Source of the DNA: Flavobacterium sp. | GTDB taxonomy: Bacteria > Bacteroidota > Bacteroidia > Flavobacteriales > Flavobacteriaceae | Assembly (NCBI GenBank): GCA_030151255.1 | Contig: JASLED010000058.1 | Span: 1-16,602 of the forward strand | Length of the DNA stretch: 16,602 bases | Direction of reading: 5' to 3' | Shown: in pieces, positions 1 to 7,275 of the stretch | Layout of the letters: the number at the start of each line of letters is the position of its first letter | Numbering within the stretch: position 1 is the first letter of the stretch | Translations under genes and position numbers: made by a program | The notes under the pieces: model-generated | Databases searched by the model: none | Told to the model about the DNA's origin: nothing | The model's input: only the letters and a program-made list of their open reading frames with translations

Positions 1-620
1 TATTCCAACTCACCAATTTGACTTCCATCCATTGTATAAGCCCATTCTGCACCAAATTTTTCAACGTCAAATAGGTGTGCTCCACGACCAATTTCTTCAT
101 CTGGAGTAAAACCGATTCTGATTTTTCCGTGTTTAATATCTGGGTTTTTTATTAGAAACTCAACAGCAGAAACAATTTCTGTAATACCAGCCTTATCATC
201 TGCCCCCAATAAAGTAGTTCCGTCTGTAGTAATTAAAGTTTGTCCTTTATATTGTAAAAGATCTTTAAAATAAGATGGAGATAAAATAATGTTTTGTTCT
301 TTGTTTAAAACGATATCGCCACCATCATAGTTTTCTACGATTTGAGGTTTAATATTTGCGCCAGAAAAATCGGGTGATGTATCAAAGTGAGATATGAAAC
401 CAATTGTAGGAACTTCATAGTCTACATTGCTTGGCAAAGTGGCCATAACATATGCATTTGAATCTATTGTTACATCTTCTAAACCAATTTGTTTTAACTC
501 TTCTACTAACTTATTTGCTAAATCCCATTGTTTTTCAGTACTCGGACAAGTTTTTGAAGAAGGATCAGACTCAGTATCAACAGTTATATAACTGATGAAA
601 CGATCAATAATATGTTGCAT
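1..620 (-). CDS. pepT: Peptidase T (tripeptide aminopeptidase), N-terminal half, cut by window edge
   Basis: The minus strand reads an open frame from the ATG at 620 to the window edge, giving 206 codons of a protein that is about 410 residues in this family. PepT is a cytosolic dizinc M20 aminopeptidase that removes the N-terminal residue from tripeptides. Visible family features are the start MQHIIDRFISYITVDTESDP, the first metal/catalytic block ISHFDTSPDFSG (His78, Asp80), the bridging Asp block TTLLGADDKAG (Asp141), the catalytic glutamates in FTPDEEIGRGA (Glu175-Glu176) and the next ligand in AYTMDGSQIGE (Asp198). These sit within one or two residues of the E. coli PepT positions as I know them. 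The C-terminal half with the last His ligand lies outside the window. The gene is divergent from the hydrolase at 817 and has its own promoter. Identification is very secure. Confidence 0.96.
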   Translation of the reverse strand, partial: MQHIIDRFISYITVDTESDPSSKTCPSTEKQWDLANKLVEELKQIGLEDVTIDSNAYVMATLPSNVDYEVPTIGFISHFDTSPDFSGANIKPQIVENYDGGDIVLNKEQNIILSPSYFKDLLQYKGQTLITTDGTTLLGADDKAGITEIVSAVEFLIKNPDIKHGKIRIGFTPDEEIGRGAHLFDVEKFGAEWAYTMDGSQIGELE

Positions 621-641
621 AGTATTAAATTTTATATCTAA

Positions 642-649
642 CAAAAGTA
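642..649 (-). promoter_or_regulatory. Bacteroidota -7 promoter element for pepT
   Basis: The minus strand reads TACTTTTG, an exact match to the TAnnTTTG element, ending 22 bases before the pepT ATG. I see no clear -33 TTG box. Confidence 0.6.
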
Positions 650-784
650 TGAATTTATTAAATGATAGCCTTAAAATACAAGGTGTTTTTAGTTAGATTA
701 TAAAAATTCTGTTTCATAAAATTAGAATTGTATTAATGATTTAATTTTCAAGCTTTCAAAATAATCATCAAGCAAGTATTATTG

Positions 785-792
785 TATCTTTG
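785..792 (+). promoter_or_regulatory. Bacteroidota -7 promoter element for the hydrolase-rluE-CDF unit
   Basis: TATCTTTG is an exact TAnnTTTG match, 24 bases before the ATG at 817. It probably drives all three plus-strand genes up to 3209, because no further promoter or terminator is seen between them. A -33 box is not obvious. Confidence 0.6.
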
Positions 793-816
793 ATTGTAAT
801 TTAATAAGTAAGATGT

Positions 817-1641
817 ATGAAACGCTTTCTTTGCATACTTAGCTTTTTGTGCGTAAATTTTTTATGGGCAGTAAATCCAATAAAAGAATACGTAGACTTT
901 CCAACCAATTCTAAATTAACCTTTGAAGAAGTTTCAATAAAAACAAAAGATGGATTTAATTTAAAATCTTGGGTTTGTTTTGCAAATAAAACAAAAGCAA
1001 AAAACAGAACATTGGTTTTAGCTTATGGCGATGCTGGGAATATGTCATATTGGTTAAGGCAAGCCTTAGAATTAGTTAATCAAGGTTATAATATTGTGTT
1101 GTTTGATTATCGTGGATTTGGTCAAAGTGATAGTTTTCTAATAGATGAAAAAGTATTGTATTATGATGAATTTACTATCGATTTACAAGCAGTTGTAGCT
1201 TATGCAAAGCAGAAGTTTAATACAAAAGTTGGTGTTTGGGCCTTGTCTATGGGAACAATTTCTGCAGTATTATTAAATGATACCGAACCATTTGATTATT
1301 TAATAGCTGATGGATTTGTAGTAAGTCCGAATGAAATTGTAAAAAAAATGGATGAATATTTACAAAAAGAGATGAAATTACCATCCAACGCAAAAGATTA
1401 CGATAAAGCTTTAAGTCGATTATCTATTCCAGTTTTATTCTTTTCAGGTGATAGGGACGGACTTACCACAGTTTACGACAGTAATAAAGTAAAATTACTT
1501 AATCCTAATAGTCAGGTTGTGATTTATAAAGGCGGACATTTACAAGGTTTTCAGGCAATGACAAATACATATCATGGGCAAGGATATATTGAAGCAATTA
1601 ATTATTTCTATGACAATACATTTAAAACGGACGAAAAATAA
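817..1641 (+). CDS. Exported alpha/beta hydrolase (serine hydrolase), substrate unknown
   Basis: This 274-residue protein begins with a hydrophobic signal peptide (about residues 1-18, ending FLWA), so it is probably periplasmic. It carries an alpha/beta-hydrolase fold: an oxyanion-side strand and loop LVLAYGDAGN (66-75), the FDYRGFGQSD block (97-106), a nucleophile elbow WALSMG with Ser144, an acid in SGDRDGLT (Asp212/Asp214) and a likely catalytic His241 in YKGGHLQGF. The elbow is A-x-S-x-G rather than the usual G-x-S-x-G. The family includes esterases, peptidases and thioesterases, and the sequence alone does not fix a substrate. Its stop and the rluE start share a base (TAATG at 1639-1643), which implies translational coupling. 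The neighbours give no pathway clue. Confidence 0.85.
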   Translation: MKRFLCILSFLCVNFLWAVNPIKEYVDFPTNSKLTFEEVSIKTKDGFNLKSWVCFANKTKAKNRTLVLAYGDAGNMSYWLRQALELVNQGYNIVLFDYRGFGQSDSFLIDEKVLYYDEFTIDLQAVVAYAKQKFNTKVGVWALSMGTISAVLLNDTEPFDYLIADGFVVSPNEIVKKMDEYLQKEMKLPSNAKDYDKALSRLSIPVLFFSGDRDGLTTVYDSNKVKLLNPNSQVVIYKGGHLQGFQAMTNTYHGQGYIEAINYFYDNTFKTDEK

Positions 1642-2204
1642 TGATACACAAACATTTTATTCTGTATAAACCGCACGGATACATTAGTCAATTTATTTAC
1701 GAAAAAAAAAGAAACAAACGAAAACTTGGTGAGTTGTATGCTTTTCCAGAAGGAACAATGGCAATTGGACGATTAGATGAAAATTCGGAAGGATTATTGC
1801 TACTTACAACTGATGGAATGGAAAGTGAAAAAATTAGAAGTAAAAAAGTTGAAAAAGAATATTATGTTCAGCTTGATGGATTAATTACTCAAGAAGCAAT
1901 TGAAGAATTAAGAAATGGCGTAGAAATTGGAGTAAAAGGAGAAAAATACTTCACTAAAAAATGCGAAGTAGAAGCTTTGCAATATTTACCTAGTTGGATT
2001 GGAGAAGGTAGAAGAATTAGAGATGAAAGACATGGGCCAACAAGTTGGATACGAATTGTATTAACAGAAGGGAAATTTAGACAGGTGCGAAAAATGACAG
2101 CAAAAGTGGGTTTTCCAACCTTGCGTTTAGTACGTGTTAGAATAGGAAATATTACCATAGAAGGATTGCAAGTAGGAGAAGTAAAGGAAGTACAAGCGCT
2201 GTAA
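1641..2204 (+). CDS. rluE: 23S rRNA pseudouridine synthase, RluE type
   Basis: A 187-residue pseudouridine synthase of the RsuA/RluB/RluE group without an N-terminal S4 domain, as expected for RluE, which in E. coli converts U2457 of 23S rRNA. The opening block ILYKPHGYISQF matches the KP-x-x motif. The catalytic aspartate is Asp46 in GRLDENSEGLLLLT. The C-terminal half carries PTSWIRIVLTEGKFRQVRKM followed by GFPTLRLVRVRIG, the conserved core of RluE. Length is near the E. coli protein (about 217) minus its N-terminal extension. The ATG overlaps the upstream hydrolase stop by one base and the next gene starts 10 bases after the stop, so all three are probably co-transcribed. The enzyme class is certain; the exact target uridine is inferred. 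Confidence 0.9.
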   Translation: MIHKHFILYKPHGYISQFIYEKKRNKRKLGELYAFPEGTMAIGRLDENSEGLLLLTTDGMESEKIRSKKVEKEYYVQLDGLITQEAIEELRNGVEIGVKGEKYFTKKCEVEALQYLPSWIGEGRRIRDERHGPTSWIRIVLTEGKFRQVRKMTAKVGFPTLRLVRVRIGNITIEGLQVGEVKEVQAL

Positions 2205-2213
2205 ATATAAAAG

Positions 2214-3209
2214 ATGAATAATAAAGCAGTAGAAAATTATAAATTTCAAAGAATAATTGCCATAGTTGGTGTTTTGCTATTTATTATTAAAATGATAGCA
2301 TGGTATCTTACGCGTTCGGTAGCAATATTTACAGATGCTTTAGAAAGTATTGTAAATGTTATTAGTGGATTTATAGGACTTTATAGTTTGTATTTATCTT
2401 CCTTACCAAGAGATCATAATCATCCTTATGGGCATGGAAAAGTAGAGTTTATTTCGGCTACCATTGAAGGTGGATTGATTATCATGGCTGGAATAGCTAT
2501 TATTTTCGAAGCAATTAGAAATATCTTACATCCTCATTCTATTAATCAGTTAGATTACGGAATTTATCTTATTGCAATTACTGCAATTGTAAATTATGTT
2601 TTAGGAAGCTATGCTGTAAAAAAAGGAAAAGCAAACAAGTCTTTGGCACTTGTTGCAAGTGGAAAACATTTGCAATCAGATACTTATTCTACTATTGGTA
2701 TTATTGTTGGTTTGATACTTTTGTATTTAACAAATATACATTGGCTAGATAGCGCTATTGCGTTATTATTTTCAGTTATTATTATTGTTACAGGTTACAA
2801 AATTGTTAGAGGCGCAATATCTGGTATTATGGATGAAACAGATGAAGCTCTTTTAAACGAAGTAGTAGAATATTTGCAAAACAATAGAAAAGAAAATTGG
2901 ATTGATTTGCATAATCTTCGAATTATTAAATACGGAAGTGTACTTCATTTTGATTGTCATATGACCATTCCTTGGTATTTTAATATTGTGGAAGGACATA
3001 AAGAAGTTGAAAAGTTGGAAAAAGAAATTAGCGAACAATTTGGCGATGATTTTGAACTTTTTGTTCATATGGATGATTGTAAACCTTTTTCATGCCAAAT
3101 TTGTGCAAAAGATAATTGTGCGTACCGAAAATCATCTTTTGAAAAAGAAGTTAAATGGACAATAGAAAATATATCTTTAAATAAAAGACACAATACAACT
3201 ACTGAGTAA
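2214..3209 (+). CDS. Cation diffusion facilitator (CDF) metal transporter with Cys-rich tail
   Basis: A 331-residue inner-membrane CDF protein with a six-helix membrane domain (about 12-200) and a cytoplasmic C-terminal domain (about 205-290). It exports divalent metal ions by proton antiport. Landmarks are DALESIVNVISG in TM2, the loop RDHNHPYGHGKVE and HLQSD in TM5 (His152, Asp156). Alignment by eye to YiiP using the FGHGKAE block puts Glu44 and Asn48 at the transport-site positions held by D45/D49 there, while the second-site residues Asp67 and His74 are kept. After the C-terminal domain is a tail with Cys289, Cys294, Cys297 and Cys302 (C-x4-C-x2-C-x4-C), which could bind a metal. Substrate cannot be assigned from sequence. 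The final 11 bases overlap the 3' end of the oppositely oriented ABC ATPase gene. Confidence 0.92.
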   Translation: MNNKAVENYKFQRIIAIVGVLLFIIKMIAWYLTRSVAIFTDALESIVNVISGFIGLYSLYLSSLPRDHNHPYGHGKVEFISATIEGGLIIMAGIAIIFEAIRNILHPHSINQLDYGIYLIAITAIVNYVLGSYAVKKGKANKSLALVASGKHLQSDTYSTIGIIVGLILLYLTNIHWLDSAIALLFSVIIIVTGYKIVRGAISGIMDETDEALLNEVVEYLQNNRKENWIDLHNLRIIKYGSVLHFDCHMTIPWYFNIVEGHKEVEKLEKEISEQFGDDFELFVHMDDCKPFSCQICAKDNCAYRKSSFEKEVKWTIENISLNKRHNTTTE

Positions 3210-3984
3210 TAATAAAGCGTTTTTGAGTAGCATCAAAATGTAAAATATCATCGTCAAAGAAATCATCAAAAACATTTTTCTCAATAAGTTCGTCGGTAGT
3301 TCCTTGTACAATGTTATTGGGTTTCATTACAATTGTATTATCGGAAAAAATCAGAGTTAGATCAATATCATGGCTAGAAAATAAAATAGTCTTGTTTTCT
3401 TTCTGACATAAATCGTTCAACAATTGATAAAGTTTTACTTTGTGATTCAGATCTAAATGACTCGAAGGTTCGTCTAAAAAAATAATCGATGTATTTTGAG
3501 CCAGTGCTCTTGCAACTAATACACGTTGTAACTGACCATCACTTAAATTAGAAATTCTTGTATTTACAAATGGCTGAATATCGGTTAACGCAATTGCTTT
3601 TTCTATTTGAAAATTATCTTCTACAGAAAGTTTAGTAGACCAATTGATATAAGGCATTCTACTAATTTGAAGTAATTCTAAAACCGTTAAATTTGGCGAT
3701 TGTATTTTTTCTGTTAAAACTACACTGAATAGTTTAGCTCTTTCTTCATTACTCCAGTTACAAATATTTCTATTATTGATTAATATTTCTCCAGAAACTG
3801 GCGATTGAAATCCAGATAAAGTTCGTAGTAAAGTAGATTTTCCCACTCCATTTACACCTAATAAACCCACTAAATCACCTTGGTTTAGCGCTATATCGAT
3901 AGCGTCAAAAAGAAGAAGATTCTTATTTTTAATTGACTTGTAGCCAATACCTAATTGTACTGTTTTTAAAAGCGGAGTAAACAT
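3199..3984 (-). CDS. ABC transporter ATP-binding protein, FecE/siderophore-cobalamin import type
   Basis: A 261-residue cytoplasmic ATPase that resembles FecE/FhuC/HmuV/BtuD importers of iron chelates, heme or B12. Walker A is GVNGVGKST (43-51), the signature is LSDGQ (147-151), Walker B is IIFLDE (167-172) and the switch histidine is His205 in SSHD. The Q-loop region reads SVVLTEK, with Thr91 where Gln is usual. No permease or binding protein gene is present in the window, so it is either an orphan or serves a permease encoded elsewhere. Promoter, start and end are compact: the -7 element is 24 bases upstream, and the 3' end overlaps the CDF gene by 11 bases. Specificity for an iron compound is an inference from family resemblance only. 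Confidence 0.88.
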   Translation of the reverse strand: MFTPLLKTVQLGIGYKSIKNKNLLLFDAIDIALNQGDLVGLLGVNGVGKSTLLRTLSGFQSPVSGEILINNRNICNWSNEERAKLFSVVLTEKIQSPNLTVLELLQISRMPYINWSTKLSVEDNFQIEKAIALTDIQPFVNTRISNLSDGQLQRVLVARALAQNTSIIFLDEPSSHLDLNHKVKLYQLLNDLCQKENKTILFSSHDIDLTLIFSDNTIVMKPNNIVQGTTDELIEKNVFDDFFDDDILHFDATQKRFIITQ

Positions 3985-4008
3985 AATAGCGTGTTTTAAC
4001 TTCTATTG

Positions 4009-4016
4009 CAAACTTA
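4009..4016 (-). promoter_or_regulatory. Bacteroidota -7 promoter element for the ABC ATPase gene
   Basis: The minus strand reads TAAGTTTG, an exact TAnnTTTG match, lying 24 bases before the ATG at 3984. I see no Fur-like palindrome around it. Confidence 0.55.
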
Positions 4017-4126
4017 CTATTTTCTATCGATTCCGCATCTTTATAATAAATATAAAAAGAATTATCCGCAAAGTAAATGTCCTTATAATAACCAAATAAT
4101 AAACTGATAGAACGGCAAATATGTTT

Positions 4127-4134
4127 TATATTTG
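4127..4134 (+). promoter_or_regulatory. Bacteroidota -7 promoter element for the split transketolase genes
   Basis: TATATTTG is an exact TAnnTTTG match, 28 bases before the ATG at 4163. Transcription would start near 4141, downstream of the in-frame ATG at 4121, which argues that 4163 is the real start codon. Confidence 0.65.
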
Positions 4135-4162
4135 TGTCAATAATAAATTAAGTTTTTCAATA

Positions 4163-5014
4163 ATGAAACCTAACACACAGCAATTAAAAGAGTTAACTAC
4201 ACAAGTAAGAAGAGATATTCTTAGAATGGTACATGCGGTAAATTCAGGACATCCAGGAGGATCTTTAGGATGTGCAGAGTACTTAGTTTCTATGTATCAA
4301 GCTATTATGGATCGTAAAGATACCTTTGATATGAATGGTAAAGATGAAGATATTTTCTTCTTATCTAATGGACATATTTCACCTGTATTTTATAGTGTTT
4401 TAGCAAGAAGTGGATATTTTCCAGTAGCTGAATTAGCTACATTTAGAAAGTTGAATTCAAGATTGCAAGGACATCCATGTACACATGATAAATTACCCGG
4501 AGTACGTATGGCATCAGGATCATTAGGACAAGGATTATCTGTAGCAATTGGAGCAGCTCAGGCAAAAAAACTTAATAATGACAATCACTTAGTATATGTA
4601 TTATTAGGTGATGGAGAATTACAAGAAGGACAAAATTGGGAAGCTATTATGTATGCTTCTGCAAAAAAAGTTGATAACGTAATTGCTACTGTAGATTTAA
4701 ACGGTAAGCAAATTGACGGACCAACAGAAGATGTTTTAAATTTAGGATCATTAAAAGCTAAGTTTGAAGCATTTGATTGGACAGTAATAGAGATTAAAGA
4801 AGGAAATAATATTGAGGCTATAATTACAGGATATGCTCAAGCAAAAGAATTGGCTCATAAAGGAAAACCAGTTATGGTGTTATTACATACAGAAATGGGG
4901 AATGGCGTTGACTTTATGATGGGTACTCATGCTTGGCATGGTAAAGCACCAAATGATGCACAATTAGAAGAAGCATTAAAGCAAAATCCAGCATCTTCAT
5001 TCGGAGATTATTAA
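4163..5014 (+). CDS. Transketolase, N-terminal (thiamine diphosphate-binding) subunit
   Basis: A 283-residue protein equal to the N-terminal domain of transketolase, the pentose phosphate enzyme that moves two-carbon units between sugar phosphates. NSGHPGGSLG (27-36), SNGHISP (68-74) and ASGSLGQGLS (117-126) are conserved blocks. The TPP/Mg motif begins at GDGE (149-152, Asp150) and ends at DLNG (Asn180). The reading frame extends upstream to an ATG at 4121, but I chose 4163 because the preceding 14 residues are not family-like and the promoter element lies inside that extension. The stop is 20 bases before the C-terminal subunit gene, so the two are surely co-transcribed and form one enzyme. 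An alternative use in a 1-deoxyxylulose-like reaction is unlikely given the overall resemblance. Confidence 0.94.
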   Translation: MKPNTQQLKELTTQVRRDILRMVHAVNSGHPGGSLGCAEYLVSMYQAIMDRKDTFDMNGKDEDIFFLSNGHISPVFYSVLARSGYFPVAELATFRKLNSRLQGHPCTHDKLPGVRMASGSLGQGLSVAIGAAQAKKLNNDNHLVYVLLGDGELQEGQNWEAIMYASAKKVDNVIATVDLNGKQIDGPTEDVLNLGSLKAKFEAFDWTVIEIKEGNNIEAIITGYAQAKELAHKGKPVMVLLHTEMGNGVDFMMGTHAWHGKAPNDAQLEEALKQNPASSFGDY

Positions 5015-5034
5015 TCTATTATTTTTAGTTTATC

Positions 5035-5991
5035 ATGAAAAAATATACAAATACAGGTAGTAAAGATACACGTTCGGGCTTTGGAGCAGGACTTACAGAA
5101 TTAGGACAAACAAATGAGAACGTAGTTGCACTATGTGCTGATTTGATCGGATCATTAAAAATGGACGATTTTAAAAAGAATCATCCGGAGCGTTTTTTCC
5201 AAATTGGTATTGCAGAAGCAAATATGATTGGTATTGCAGCAGGAATGACTATTGGAGGAAAAATTCCTTTTACAGGTACGTTTGCAAACTTTTCTACAGG
5301 ACGTGTGTACGATCAAATTCGTCAATCTGTTGCGTATTCTGAGAAAAATGTAAAAATTTGTGCTTCTCACGCAGGATTAACATTAGGAGAAGATGGTGCA
5401 ACGCATCAAATTTTGGAAGATATCGGTTTGATGAAAATGTTACCTGGTATGACAGTAATCAATACATGTGATTATAATCAAACGAAAGCTGCTACTTTGG
5501 CAATTGCTGAATATGACGGACCGGTTTATTTACGTTTCGGTCGTCCAGTTGTGCCTAATTTTATGCCAGAAAACGAAAAATTTGAAATTGGTAAAGCTAT
5601 TTTATTAAATGAAGGTACAGATGTTACGATTGTAGCAACTGGGCACTTAGTTTGGGAAGCATTATTAGCAGCTGAACAATTAGAGGCTAAAGGAATTTCT
5701 GCAGAAGTTATTAATATTCATACCATAAAACCTTTAGACGAAGAAGCAATTTTGCGTTCGGTTGCAAAAACAGGTTGTATTGTTACAGCAGAAGAGCACA
5801 ACTTTTTAGGAGGTTTAGGAGAAAGCGTTGCACGTGTATTAGCTTTAAATAATCCGTTGCCACAAGAATTTGTTGCTGTACAGGATACTTTTGGTGAATC
5901 TGGAACTCCAGATGAATTAATGGAAAAATATGGTTTAAATGCTGCTAATATTGTAGCAAAATCTGAAGCTGTTTTAAGTAGAAAAAAATAA
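5035..5991 (+). CDS. Transketolase, C-terminal (pyrimidine-binding) subunit
   Basis: A 318-residue protein holding the middle (Pyr) and C-terminal domains of transketolase. Glu61 in QIGIAEANMIG is the glutamate that activates the thiamine aminopyrimidine. Further family blocks are GTFANFSTGRVYDQIRQS, SHAGLTLGEDGATHQ (substrate-binding His and Asp) and VYLRFGRP. The transketolase C-terminal domain (about 185-305) includes TAEEHNFLGGLGESVA. The partner subunit lies 20 bases upstream, and together they equal one full-length transketolase. The split arrangement is known in many bacteria and archaea. Transcription ends at the hairpin just downstream. Confident assignment. Confidence 0.94.
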   Translation: MKKYTNTGSKDTRSGFGAGLTELGQTNENVVALCADLIGSLKMDDFKKNHPERFFQIGIAEANMIGIAAGMTIGGKIPFTGTFANFSTGRVYDQIRQSVAYSEKNVKICASHAGLTLGEDGATHQILEDIGLMKMLPGMTVINTCDYNQTKAATLAIAEYDGPVYLRFGRPVVPNFMPENEKFEIGKAILLNEGTDVTIVATGHLVWEALLAAEQLEAKGISAEVINIHTIKPLDEEAILRSVAKTGCIVTAEEHNFLGGLGESVARVLALNNPLPQEFVAVQDTFGESGTPDELMEKYGLNAANIVAKSEAVLSRKK

Positions 5992-6009
5992 TGATTTTAT
6001 ATCATAAAC

Positions 6010-6043
6010 AAAAAAGACGAATAGTAACCTATTCGTCTTTTTT
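6010..6043 (+). terminator. Intrinsic terminator after the transketolase genes
   Basis: GACGAATAG (6016-6024) pairs perfectly with CTATTCGTC (6029-6037) around a TAAC loop. The stem is flanked by an A6 tract on the left and a T7 tract on the right, so it could work in both directions. It lies 18 bases after the transketolase stop. Confidence 0.9.
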
Positions 6044-6059
6044 TGTTTGATAAATAATA

Positions 6060-6091
6060 AAAAAGAGATGCTTTTAAAAACATCTCTTTTT
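6060..6091 (-). terminator. Intrinsic terminator for the FKBP-like lipoprotein gene
   Basis: AAAAGAGATG (6061-6070) and CATCTCTTTT (6081-6090) form a perfect 10-bp stem around a 10-base AT-rich loop. On the minus strand it is followed by a T-rich run, and it begins about 8 bases after the lipoprotein stop at 6099. It sits back to back with the transketolase terminator. Confidence 0.85.
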
Positions 6092-6098
6092 CTAAATT

Positions 6099-7193
6099 TT
6101 ATTTTTTAGCAGGATAAACCCATTCACCATCTACCATATACGGTCTGCAAGTTGCATCCAAATATCTAGGTGTATCACCACATGTTTTTAGTTCTGGAGC
6201 ATCATATTTGTAATATCGTACTTTTCCGTTTTCTTCTTTGTACATCAACTCAATTTTTGTAGGTACTCCATCTCCATCATCGTCTTCATCTAAAAAGTTC
6301 GGTACGCCATTTTTATTTGTATCTAAAGCAAAATAATCATGAATAGTTAATACTTTACCTATTTTATCTGGTTCCACTTCGTGTTTAGACATAATTCCAT
6401 CTCTATCATGATCTCTTTCAAAAGCACTAATTAATGTAAGGTCTGCAATATAAGGTGCATATGCTTTTAATGAAGAATAACCAATGTTGAATTGTCCTAA
6501 TCCAGAAGGAATAAATGCAATAATTCTACCTGCTGTAGCAATATCATAATTCATTGTTCCGTCTGGGTTAATTCCAGCTTCTGTAGAAGTTTTAATTAAT
6601 TCTAACATTTGACGCTCTCCTGTATTCATTCTTAGTGGTGAAGCAACTAAACCTCTCAATTCAGCTATTGTATGAGGAAATGAGTAAAAACCACCAGTTG
6701 TAGGATGATTGTCTGAAACTACTCTTTCATTCTTTAAAGAATAATTAATTCGTTTTGCATAGATAGAATCTACTGGAGAACTTTTTTCTCCTGCTCCTTC
6801 GTTAATAAGAAGGTAATATATTTTATATTTTACAGTATCGGCAGATTTTCCATATTTATAAATTATCTTAGAACTGTCATAAGGATCTGTTATTGAAAAT
6901 GCAGCATAATCTTCATTATTTACAATAATCGATCTTAAATTAGGATTTTCAATAAGTGCTTTTTCATTTGTATGATTTGGGCTAGTAATACTATCAAACG
7001 TAATAATACCATTTTTTTCAATCATATAATTGTTCTTCAAATACTCCTCAATTTGCTTAGCGTTTTCAGTATAAACTTCTTTACTGTCTCTTGGAGGAGG
7101 TATAGTAAAATCATCAGAACTACTCCCGCTTTTACAGTTAATAACAGTTGTAGCAAGGATAAGTAAAACCAAAATAGAAAATAGTCTATTCAT
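6099..7193 (-). CDS. Lipoprotein with FKBP-like domain and calcium-binding-type Asp loops
   Basis: A 364-residue lipoprotein: a lipobox ending in Cys20 (TTVINC) follows a hydrophobic signal, then a Ser-rich linker. The region around 150-258 looks like an FKBP-type peptidyl-prolyl isomerase fold, chiefly from IIAFIPSGLGQFNIG (224-238), the equivalent of the FKBP IPxGLAYG block, and ADLTLISAF (250-258). After it come acidic loops DHDRDG (261-266), DTNKNG (291-296) and DEDDDGDG (302-309), which resemble EF-hand or thrombospondin type 3 calcium sites. Cys338 and Cys349 near the C-terminus could form a disulfide. A role in folding of exported proteins at the cell envelope is inferred, and isomerase activity is unproven. 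The gene is monocistronic, divergent from hslR, and has its own terminator. Confidence 0.8.
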   Translation of the reverse strand: MNRLFSILVLLILATTVINCKSGSSSDDFTIPPPRDSKEVYTENAKQIEEYLKNNYMIEKNGIITFDSITSPNHTNEKALIENPNLRSIIVNNEDYAAFSITDPYDSSKIIYKYGKSADTVKYKIYYLLINEGAGEKSSPVDSIYAKRINYSLKNERVVSDNHPTTGGFYSFPHTIAELRGLVASPLRMNTGERQMLELIKTSTEAGINPDGTMNYDIATAGRIIAFIPSGLGQFNIGYSSLKAYAPYIADLTLISAFERDHDRDGIMSKHEVEPDKIGKVLTIHDYFALDTNKNGVPNFLDEDDDGDGVPTKIELMYKEENGKVRYYKYDAPELKTCGDTPRYLDATCRPYMVDGEWVYPAKK

Positions 7194-7224
7194 TATTTTT
7201 GAATTATTTTAGTAGTGCAAGATA

Positions 7225-7232
7225 CAATTTTA
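7225..7232 (-). promoter_or_regulatory. Possible -7 promoter element for the FKBP-like lipoprotein gene
   Basis: The minus strand reads TAAAATTG, one base off TAnnTTTG, and lies 31 bases before the ATG at 7193. It is a weak candidate. It sits only three bases from the hslR element on the other strand, so the two promoters may overlap. Confidence 0.3.
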
Positions 7233-7235
7233 CTT

Positions 7236-7243
7236 TATTTTTG
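7236..7243 (+). promoter_or_regulatory. Bacteroidota -7 promoter element for hslR and the phosphoribosyltransferase
   Basis: TATTTTTG is an exact TAnnTTTG match, 32 bases before the ATG at 7276. It lies in the 82-base gap shared with the divergent lipoprotein gene. Confidence 0.55.
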
Positions 7244-7275
7244 TAAGGATTATAAAAGAATTTTAATATATAATT

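Noticed and set aside
5155..5370. Minus-strand open frame within the transketolase C-terminal gene
   Set aside because: It is a Cys/Asn-rich translation opposite well-conserved transketolase sequence; a shadow frame.
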